Source of the DNA: a virus
DNA: 20,476 nt
IMG/VR virus record: IMGVR_UViG_3300030118_001520
Span: 1 to 20,476 of that record
Reading direction: 5' to 3' (one strand)
Position 1 is the first letter of the stretch. Each line of letters starts with the position of its first letter. The notes beneath the pieces are model-generated. The model was not told the DNA's origin. It was given only the letters and a program-made list of their open reading frames with translations, and did not search any database. Below, piece by piece: positions 14,926 through 20,476 of the stretch. The translations under genes and the position numbers were made by a program.

Positions 14926-17652
14926 ATGACTAACATAAATGCACAAGATAGACGGGTTCAATACACCGGGAACGGAACGGCAGGCCCTTTCAGTTTCTCA
15001 TTCCAAGTAAACGCAACATCAGAAATAAAAGTCTATGTTGATACCACAGTTAAAACACTTACTACACATTACACAGTTTCATTAAGCAGTGATGGCTCTG
15101 GTACAATAAGCTTTACAACCGGGAACCATCCAACTAACAGCCAGACTATTACCATCATGTCCAACATTCCTATCTCAAGGACATCACAATTTACAACAGG
15201 TGGTACTCTTACAGCGGATGCTCTGGAGACAGAGTTCAATAATCAGTTCATGCACCATCAACAACATGATCAGAGACTTGATAGAGCTTTATTGGTGCCT
15301 GAGCATGATACCATTTCGGGAGCTAACTTTATACTGCCTGCTAAAAGCTCCCGACTTGGAAAGCTGTTAGGCTTCAACTCTACAACGGGAAACCCAGAAG
15401 CTAGTTTTACAGTTGCAGACGGCAACACCCTTGCCGGGATCTCTGGTGATATAGCAACACTTGCTGATCTTCAAGATGGCACAACAACATCCAATGGTCT
15501 TTCTACCCTTGCAGGGATATCTAGTGACATATCAACCGTATCAGGTGTAAGCAGTAATGTTACTACAGTGGCATCAAACATATCAAACGTAAACGCTCTA
15601 GCCGCATCATCCGTTATCACAGATATGTCTCTTCTAGCAACAACTGATGTCATTGCTGATATGGCACTCTTGGCAAATGCTGATGTTATATCTGATATGA
15701 ATACTCTTGCTGTTACTGATGTCATCAACGACATCAACACCCTAGCTACCTCAGATATTGTTTCAGATCTAAACACCTTGGCAACGAGTGACATAGTATC
15801 AGACATCAATACTCTTGCTACTTCTGATATAGTCTCAGATCTAAACACTCTTGCGACAAGTGACATAGTTGCAGATATAAACACCCTAGCAACATCAGAC
15901 ATTGTTGCTGATCTTGCCTTGCTTGCTACATCAGACTTTGTATCTGACCTCAACACAATGGCAACTACCTCAAATGTAAATAATCTCAACACCGTTGCAG
16001 GGGCTGTAAGTAATGTAAATGCACTTGGGCCGATATCAGCAAATATCACAAGTGTGGCGAATATTGCTAGTGATGTTACCTCGCTTGCTAACTCTCTTGA
16101 AAAAACATACACCGTCACCGTAGTCAATCCCGGCAGTGGTAATGTCTTTGCTCTCGATGGCAGTAACAAACCAGCCATATCAGTCTTTAGGGGCAACAAA
16201 TATATTTTCAACCAAACAGCAAGCACCAACGATGGACACCCTCTTGTCTTTAAAAATGGTGGCTCAGATTATGAGGTGGGAGTTACTTACTATCTAAATG
16301 GTTCTGCGACTACTCGGTCAAACTATGTCAATACTACAACCTTTAATGCTGGTCGATCATCTGGTGATAGAAAGGTCGAGATAGAAATAGCATCCTCTGC
16401 CCCAAGCTCTGGTTTGGCTTATGTATGTTATGTTCATGGGTCTGGCATGGGTAACTCAATATCTGTCTCAGATAGCAACATATCCTTGGTGGCAGGATCA
16501 ATAACAAACATAAATACGGTGGCTGGTCAGAATGCCAACATCACAACTCTTGCCGCAATATCAAGTGATATCACAACTTTGGCTGGAACAACTGGTCTTT
16601 CTACTCTGGCATCCAATGCATCAAATATCAATGTGGTGGCAACGAACAATACTAATGTGACCAATGTCGGATCAAATATTACAAACATTAACACCGTTGC
16701 GTCAAACCTTACTAACGTCAACAACTTTGCTAATCGTTACAGAATTGGAACATCAAATCCAACCTCATCGTTAGACAATGGTGATCTCTTTTTCAATACT
16801 ACTAGCAGTACCTTGCTAGTGTATGGTTCAAGTGGTTGGCAAAATGCAGGGTCTTCAGTCAACGGAACATCTGCAAGATTTACTTACAATATATCTGGTA
16901 CTCCTACATCAGTTACAGGAGCTGACGCAAACGGCAACACTTTAGCATACGATGCCGGATTTATTGATGTGTATTTAAATGGAGCCAGGTTGTCTGGTGC
17001 TGATATAACCACAACCTCTGGGGATACTGTAACTTTTGCGTCTGCTTTGGCAAACGGTGACGTTGTTGATATCGTTGCTTTTGGTACATTCAATGTTGCA
17101 AGTATCAATGCAAACAACATCAATGCCGGCACAGTTCCTATAGCAAGACTTGGAACTTCTGGAACAAAAGATACTACTACCTTCCTCCGAGGTGATAATA
17201 CCTTTGCAGTGGTCGATACGACAAACGCATCAAATCTTTCTACCGGTACTCTTCCAAACGCTAGACTAAGTTCTGTTCCAAACTCTGCCCTTGCTAACTC
17301 TTCAATAACAATAAATGGATCAGCTATATCTCTGGGTGGATCAGTTACGGTTGAGACAGACTTTACATGGGAAACAAAAACAGCAAACTTCAATGTTAAT
17401 GCAAGTCGGGGATACTTTGTAGATACTTCAAGCAATGCGGTTACAGCAACCCTCCCTGCAAGTCCGACTGCCGGGGATACTGTTCGGTTTATTGACTTGA
17501 GTGCAACATTTGATACTGCGAACTTAACAGTGGCTCGTAATGGTAAGAAGATCCAAGGCGATGCTAGTGACATGACAGTCGCTACCGAACGAGCTGGATT
17601 TGCTCTGGTATTCTCTGGGGATACACAGGGTTGGCTATTGATGGAGAAATAA
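14926..17652 (+). CDS. Tail fibre with T7 gp17-type N-terminus, 12-residue repeats and cupredoxin-like domain
   Basis: This 908-residue protein is the main host-recognition fibre. Residues 1-130 match the T7 tail-fibre attachment domain: RVQYTGNGTAGPFSFSFQV (10-28), a TLTTHYTVS strand, and FNNQFMHHQQHDQRLDRALL (104-123). Residues 225-356 are eleven 12-residue repeats of LATSDIVSDLNT type, a probable trimeric shaft. Residues 394-514 look like a cupredoxin-like beta domain, with H438 (GHPLVF), C501, H504 and M508 (CYVHGSGM) in copper-ligand order. Asparagine/threonine-rich repeats return at 525-600. A beta domain begins near 645 (RFTYNISGTPTSVTG), and GTSGTKDTTTFLRGDNTFA (743-761) is a phage-fibre motif. 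The C-terminus ends GDTQGWLLMEK. Ribosome site AGGGG is at 14912-14916. No chaperone or tailspike enzyme motif is seen. Confidence 0.9.
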   Translation: MTNINAQDRRVQYTGNGTAGPFSFSFQVNATSEIKVYVDTTVKTLTTHYTVSLSSDGSGTISFTTGNHPTNSQTITIMSNIPISRTSQFTTGGTLTADALETEFNNQFMHHQQHDQRLDRALLVPEHDTISGANFILPAKSSRLGKLLGFNSTTGNPEASFTVADGNTLAGISGDIATLADLQDGTTTSNGLSTLAGISSDISTVSGVSSNVTTVASNISNVNALAASSVITDMSLLATTDVIADMALLANADVISDMNTLAVTDVINDINTLATSDIVSDLNTLATSDIVSDINTLATSDIVSDLNTLATSDIVADINTLATSDIVADLALLATSDFVSDLNTMATTSNVNNLNTVAGAVSNVNALGPISANITSVANIASDVTSLANSLEKTYTVTVVNPGSGNVFALDGSNKPAISVFRGNKYIFNQTASTNDGHPLVFKNGGSDYEVGVTYYLNGSATTRSNYVNTTTFNAGRSSGDRKVEIEIASSAPSSGLAYVCYVHGSGMGNSISVSDSNISLVAGSITNINTVAGQNANITTLAAISSDITTLAGTTGLSTLASNASNINVVATNNTNVTNVGSNITNINTVASNLTNVNNFANRYRIGTSNPTSSLDNGDLFFNTTSSTLLVYGSSGWQNAGSSVNGTSARFTYNISGTPTSVTGADANGNTLAYDAGFIDVYLNGARLSGADITTTSGDTVTFASALANGDVVDIVAFGTFNVASINANNINAGTVPIARLGTSGTKDTTTFLRGDNTFAVVDTTNASNLSTGTLPNARLSSVPNSALANSSITINGSAISLGGSVTVETDFTWETKTANFNVNASRGYFVDTSSNAVTATLPASPTAGDTVRFIDLSATFDTANLTVARNGKKIQGDASDMTVATERAGFALVFSGDTQGWLLMEK
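15598..15993 (+). repeat. Eleven tandem 12-residue repeats coding for the fibre shaft
   Basis: Eleven consecutive 36-base units encode variants of LATSDIVSDLNT (fibre residues 225-356). The protein repeat is strong, with six near-identical central units (15742-15957), but the DNA is not repetitive. The first two central units share 11 of 12 residues but only one identical codon, and over the five adjacent comparisons I count 15 identical codons among 49 shared residues. The periodicity suggests one helical or beta turn of a trimeric shaft per repeat. Confidence 0.85.
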
Positions 17653-17653
17653 T

Positions 17654-18364
17654 ATGAGTACATACGAAGCAAACAGATACAATTTTACTGGTGCAAATGT
17701 AACTGGAATACCTACATCAGCTATAACATCTGGAACTTTTGCTGATGCAAGGTTGTCAAGTTCCTCAGTTACACAACATGTTGACCTATCCAATCTTAAT
17801 GCAAGTAATCTTACAAGTGGCACAGTTCCAAATGCAAGAATATCTAGTGGTTCTGTAACTCAGCATGTTACCTCTATAAGTCAAACAGCTGGAAGCTGGA
17901 CACCAACGGCTAATGGAAATGGTTTTAGTTCTGCTACTGGTAGATATTTTAAGATTGGAAAACTTGTTTATGTCGTAGCAAGATGGGAATTTCCAACTGG
18001 CAATGTATATGGTGGTTCTAGTGCTGGTATTGGTGCAGGAGTTTCAACAGCATTTACAGTATCTGGTTTACCTTTTACAGCGGCAAACACATCAAATCCA
18101 GTTTTAAATAGTAGAGGTAGTTCTCATGTAGAGATTAATCTCGCTAGAGCAAATTCCTATATAGCTGCGGTTGTTTATCATAACACAAGTGCGATTAGAT
18201 TTTTTGCTGGAAGTGTTCCATACAATAGCTCTTATAACACAGATTCAGCTACCAATACTATGCCTTACACTGGATACGAAATGTCAGTAGCAAACACATT
18301 TGTTAGGTCTAATGATAGTGAACAAAGATATGGTGGGTGTAGTTTTGTGTATTACACAGATTAA
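17654..18364 (+). CDS. Second fibre/tip protein, paralogue of the gene at 18724
   Basis: A 236-residue protein starting one base after the main fibre gene stops, with GGAG (17643-17646) upstream. Residues 26-62 (SGTFADARLSSSSVTQHVDL and on to PNAR) are a linker nearly identical in protein to two copies in the 311-residue protein downstream. After SVTQHV, the C-terminal domain begins GSWTPTANG (80-88), with YFKIGKLVYVVARWEFP (98-114) and FTVSGLPFT (134-142), a pattern shared in outline but not in detail with the paralogue. Such GxWTP...GLPFT domains are common phage fibre tips and probably bind the receptor. Two cysteine-free beta-rich thirds and a tyrosine-rich end (GGCSFVYYTD) follow. It may be an alternative or additional tip sharing the virion with the main fibre. 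Confidence 0.72.
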   Translation: MSTYEANRYNFTGANVTGIPTSAITSGTFADARLSSSSVTQHVDLSNLNASNLTSGTVPNARISSGSVTQHVTSISQTAGSWTPTANGNGFSSATGRYFKIGKLVYVVARWEFPTGNVYGGSSAGIGAGVSTAFTVSGLPFTAANTSNPVLNSRGSSHVEINLARANSYIAAVVYHNTSAIRFFAGSVPYNSSYNTDSATNTMPYTGYEMSVANTFVRSNDSEQRYGGCSFVYYTD

Positions 18365-18381
18365 TATGGGAGAAAAAATAA

Positions 18382-18723
18382 ATGAGTAAATATACAACAA
18401 CAAAACATGAATATTCAATGGATGTAATTAGAAACTCTGATAATCATGCTTGTGGTTTTATGTGTTCTAACGTCTGGAATGATATGGGTGAATATAGTTA
18501 TTATCAAGAAGATGATGATGAAGTAAAGTCAGGTGCTAAAAAAGAAGGTGATGTAAAAGCAGAGATATCTGCACCTAAAGGATGGCAACAAGAAGATTGG
18601 AACTGGGATACAGAATTACAAAGAGTCTTTGGTGAAGTTGATGCTGACCTCAAGAAAGAGCTTACAGATTATTTCACTACAGATATGAAAGCAAAGTATC
18701 TAGCATTTCAGAAAGGTGAGTAA
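18382..18723 (+). CDS. Small acidic protein between fibre genes, function unknown
   Basis: A 113-residue protein with GGGAGA (18368-18373) ahead of the ATG. It is acidic and tyrosine/tryptophan rich: MSKYTTTKHEYSMDVIRNSD, an EDDDE cluster (43-47), then WQQEDWNWDTELQRVFGEVD (68-87) and a helical end. Cysteines at 24 and 28 are the only ones. I do not recognise a family. Its position between two paralogous fibre genes, in the same operon, makes a fibre-assembly chaperone or a small fibre partner the best contextual guess; small genes next to phage fibres are often chaperones. No membrane segment or signal peptide is visible. It ends with the stop directly before the next ATG, and the ribosome site of that gene (AAAGGTGAG) lies in its last codons. 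Confidence 0.6.
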   Translation: MSKYTTTKHEYSMDVIRNSDNHACGFMCSNVWNDMGEYSYYQEDDDEVKSGAKKEGDVKAEISAPKGWQQEDWNWDTELQRVFGEVDADLKKELTDYFTTDMKAKYLAFQKGE

Positions 18724-19659
18724 ATGACAAAGGCAAGAGATTTAGCAAACTTAATATCCGGTGGCTTGACGGCTAATGAGATACCCGATCTCCCTGCATC
18801 AAAGATTACATCAGGAACAATAGCATCAGCTAGGCTCTCATTGTCTGCATCCGATATTCCAAACCTTGACACTGCCAAAATTACATCTGGCACTTTCGCT
18901 GACGCAAGACTTGCATCAAGCAACGTCACTCAGCACGTTGATCTATCTAGTCTCAATGCATCTAATCTGACCTCTGGAACTGTACCCTCTGCACGATTGT
19001 CATTATCAGCTAGTGATGTGCCTGACTTAGCCACATCGAAGATTACTAGTGGTACGTTTGCCGATGCTCGACTGTCATCCTCTTCTGTTACTCAACACGT
19101 TGACTTGTCAAACTTAAACGCATCAAACTTAACGTCTGGTTCAATACCAAATGCACGAGTTCCATCTGGTGCAGTTACCCAGCACGTTAGTGCGGTCACA
19201 CAACAAACAGGCACTTGGACACCTAGTCCAGTTATTGGAGGTTTTTCTACTATTTATGCAACTTATTCAAGAACAGGAAATATTGTAACTTGTGTTGCAA
19301 ACTTCAAATTCAATGGTAATGGAAGGACTACTAGTAGTAATGCCACTTATACTATATCAGGTCTTCCTTTCACATCACGAGCTTCATCTGGTAATCAGCA
19401 TGTTGGGGGTGGTGTTTATAGTTTTTATAAAAGCGGAGCTTATCAAGGTATAGTGAAAGTTAATGAAGGCAGTTCACAAATTAATTTTTATGCTCAGGCT
19501 TCAGATCTTTCCACTACTTCATATTACAGGACTTATGATGATCTATCAATTACTATACCTTCTAGTGGTGACAACGGATGGGTAATAACCCGAAAAAACA
19601 TGTATAGAACTATGGATCAAAACAGATGGGGATACCTATTTTTGGTATATCAAGTTTAG
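18724..19659 (+). CDS. Third fibre/tip protein with a 54-residue tandem repeat
   Basis: A 311-residue protein beginning MTKARDLANLISGG, a start I recall from many marine phage fibres. Residues 38-91 and 92-145 are a tandem 54-residue repeat (LSLSASD..P.L...KITSGT, then FADARL...VTQHVDLS.LN). Its second part is also present once in the 236-residue protein upstream. The C-terminal domain starts at GTWTPSPVIGGFS (163-175) and includes YSRTGNIVTCVANFKF (181-196) and YTISGLPFTSRAS (209-221), a fibre-tip pattern. The last 90 residues are rich in serine, tyrosine and glycine. A tip that binds host glycan or protein is inferred. The ATG follows the previous stop directly, so expression is coupled. 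No protease or glycosidase motif is visible. Confidence 0.75.
   Translation: MTKARDLANLISGGLTANEIPDLPASKITSGTIASARLSLSASDIPNLDTAKITSGTFADARLASSNVTQHVDLSSLNASNLTSGTVPSARLSLSASDVPDLATSKITSGTFADARLSSSSVTQHVDLSNLNASNLTSGSIPNARVPSGAVTQHVSAVTQQTGTWTPSPVIGGFSTIYATYSRTGNIVTCVANFKFNGNGRTTSSNATYTISGLPFTSRASSGNQHVGGGVYSFYKSGAYQGIVKVNEGSSQINFYAQASDLSTTSYYRTYDDLSITIPSSGDNGWVITRKNMYRTMDQNRWGYLFLVYQV
18835..19158 (+). repeat. Tandem 54-codon repeat inside the third fibre gene
   Basis: Two 162-base units (18835-18996 and 18997-19158) encode near-identical 54-residue segments. In the 37-residue core (18886-18996 against 19048-19158), 31 residues are identical but only 7 codons are. A third copy of the core lies at 17729-17839 in the upstream fibre gene. 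The DNA is synonymously almost fully diverged, so the repeat is visible only at protein level. Confidence 0.85.
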
Positions 19660-19668
19660 GAAAAACGA

Positions 19669-19848
19669 ATGACCAAGAATGACATAAACGCAATACTGAT
19701 GGAGCTGAGTGTTCTCAAGAATGATATGTATCATTTTCGCCAAGATATGGAGCGTAGAGTGTCTAGGCTTGAGAGAATAGTAATATCAATAACTGCATTC
19801 TATGTGATCTCGTCTTTCGGTGTGATATTCAACACGATAGTGTTGTGA
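19669..19848 (+). CDS. 59-residue membrane protein, holin-accessory (XhlA-like) candidate
   Basis: This small gene starts MTKNDINAILMELSVLKNDM. Residues 1-36 form a charged amphipathic helix with a heptad pattern (coiled coil likely; ERRVSRLER at 28-36), and residues 37-58 (IVISITAFYVISSFGVIFNT and on) form a single membrane segment ending at the C-terminus. This topology, helix then C-terminal membrane anchor with an LER-type junction, is like XhlA-type proteins that assist holins in Gram-positive phages; assignment to that family is only by resemblance. It follows the last fibre gene with a nine-base gap and an AGGA-like site at 19658-19661, and the next gene begins six bases after its stop. 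A lysis role is plausible but unproven. Confidence 0.55.
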   Translation: MTKNDINAILMELSVLKNDMYHFRQDMERRVSRLERIVISITAFYVISSFGVIFNTIVL

Positions 19849-19854
19849 TCTGCT

Positions 19855-20352
19855 ATGTTCGATCCCGGCACCATAACAGTTGCGGTCACCACGGCAACCT
19901 CGGCATTCAATGCAATCAAGCGAGCAATGGACGCAGGCAGAGAAGTTGAAAGTATCAGCAAGGATCTAAATCGTTGGATGTCTGCCGTTTCTGATGTAGA
20001 CAATATTAAGAAGCAATCTGAGAACCCTACCTTCTTTAGAAAGATATTATCTGGCAATCAAATAGAGCAGATGGCATTCGAAAGTATCAGAGCAAAAAAA
20101 GCTCTCGAGGATCAACGAGCGACACTCAAGAACTATATTATGTTTAAGATGGGAACTCGTTTTTGGGAGGATTTGCTTGCAGAAGAAGGACGCTTGAGAA
20201 AATTACGCCAGGAACAAATTTATGCCAAACAACAACTTAAAGAAAAAATTATTATGTACTCCGTCCTCTCTGCGGCTATTGTTGTTGGTTGTGGTATACT
20301 TTACTATTTTACTTATGGGCTTGTACTCCTCGACAGAGGTGAACTCGGCTGA
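19855..20352 (+). CDS. Hypothetical protein with C-terminal membrane segment
   Basis: A 165-residue protein starting MFDPGTITVAVTTATSAFNA. The first 130 residues are alanine, lysine and glutamate rich and helical, including NRWMSAVSDVDNIKK (39-53), NPTFFRKILSGNQIEQMAFE (57-76) and WEDLLAEEGRLRKLRQEQIY (104-123). A hydrophobic segment (about 132-155, IIMYSVLSAAIVVGCGILYY and on) anchors the C-terminus. Proteins of this MFDPxTI...F..LKR...N.P.F.KL.......E..A type recur as hypotheticals near the fibre genes of marine phages, as I remember; no function is known to me. No Shine-Dalgarno is obvious; the start six bases after the preceding stop suggests coupling. It could be a lysis-associated or virion-membrane protein; the sequence does not decide. 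Confidence 0.7.
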   Translation: MFDPGTITVAVTTATSAFNAIKRAMDAGREVESISKDLNRWMSAVSDVDNIKKQSENPTFFRKILSGNQIEQMAFESIRAKKALEDQRATLKNYIMFKMGTRFWEDLLAEEGRLRKLRQEQIYAKQQLKEKIIMYSVLSAAIVVGCGILYYFTYGLVLLDRGELG

Positions 20353-20372
20353 TCATTATGAAAGGAAAACTT

Positions 20373-20476
20373 ATGATTGGAGAAATGATACGAAACGCTT
20401 GGACAACGGTGGCAAGACTATTTGTCGGCTCGCCAAAAGAGTTAGAAACAAATCCCCCGGACAAAGCTTACAAGAA
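20373..20476 (+). CDS. Start of a gene cut by the right edge, function unknown
   Basis: An open frame runs from ATG at 20373 to the edge without a stop (34 complete codons). It begins MIGEMIRNAWTTVARLFVGS, followed by PKELETNPPDKAYK. AAAGGA at 20361-20366 is a good ribosome site for this ATG; the in-frame ATG at 20358 is less well placed. The amphipathic start and gap of 20 bases after the preceding stop fit a further small gene in the same operon. Too little is visible to assign a family. Confidence 0.5.
   Translation, partial: MIGEMIRNAWTTVARLFVGSPKELETNPPDKAYK

Noticed and set aside
15471-16229. A 252-residue open frame on the minus strand across the fibre repeats
   Set aside because: It mirrors the 12-residue repeat on the plus strand, has no ribosome site or independent domain, and is explained by the absence of particular codons in the repetitive plus-strand gene.
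16884-17672. A 262-residue open frame on the minus strand over the fibre C-terminus
   Set aside because: It lies wholly opposite the clear fibre gene, is low in complexity (valine/alanine/serine), and shows no recognisable domain.
17654-19659. A diversity-generating retroelement target in the fibre tips
   Set aside because: No reverse transcriptase gene or template/variable repeat pair is visible in the window, and the repeated segment is the conserved linker rather than a variable tip.

Overview
The window is the structural (morphogenesis) half of a tailed-phage genome with a podovirus, T7-like virion architecture. All genes I can support lie on the + strand, packed end to end with stop/start overlaps or gaps of a few bases. 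I see no bacterial housekeeping genes, tRNAs, integrase or insertion sequences. The moderately AT-rich DNA, the gene order (terminase, portal, scaffold, capsid, tail tubular A and B, internal virion proteins, T7-type fibre) and fibre domains of a kind I associate with ocean viromes suggest a lytic phage of a marine bacterium. An alphaproteobacterial host and kinship with HMO-2011-type podoviruses are plausible, but this rests on memory and no comparison was run.

Layout: 1-474 is the 3' end of the large terminase. 461-1371 holds three small genes: a GNAT-fold protein resembling T7 gp13, a glycine/proline-then-charged protein, and a 45-residue lysine-rich protein. 1368-3943 encodes portal, a Bbp19-like small protein and scaffold. 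3944-4085 is the largest non-coding gap and holds a terminator-like hairpin. 4086-5229 is the major capsid protein and a probable decoration protein, followed by two hairpins (5237-5277). 5279-7923 encodes tail tubular proteins A and B. 7926-14893 is the ejection-protein cassette: a gp14-like protein, a coiled-coil gp15-like protein, a protein carrying an ADP-ribosyltransferase-like domain, and a 976-residue gp16-like protein. 14926-19659 is the host-recognition region: a large fibre with a T7 gp17-type N-terminus, a 12-residue repeat array and a cupredoxin-like domain, then two paralogous fibre/tip proteins separated by a small acidic protein. 19669 to the right edge holds small membrane proteins, possibly the start of a lysis region, and one gene cut by the edge.

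The most interesting signals are: (1) an ART-PolyVal-like ADP-ribosyltransferase domain inside the ejection cassette, predicted to be carried in the virion and delivered with the DNA; (2) a cupredoxin-like domain with a complete set of candidate copper ligands inside the fibre; (3) two fibre genes with an almost identical protein linker but nearly randomised codons and diverged tips; (4) a capsid/decoration unit bracketed by RNA structures; (5) a marked excess of the pentamer CCGGG/CCCGG, which fades over the ART domain and the last fibre genes, hinting at separate origins for those modules.
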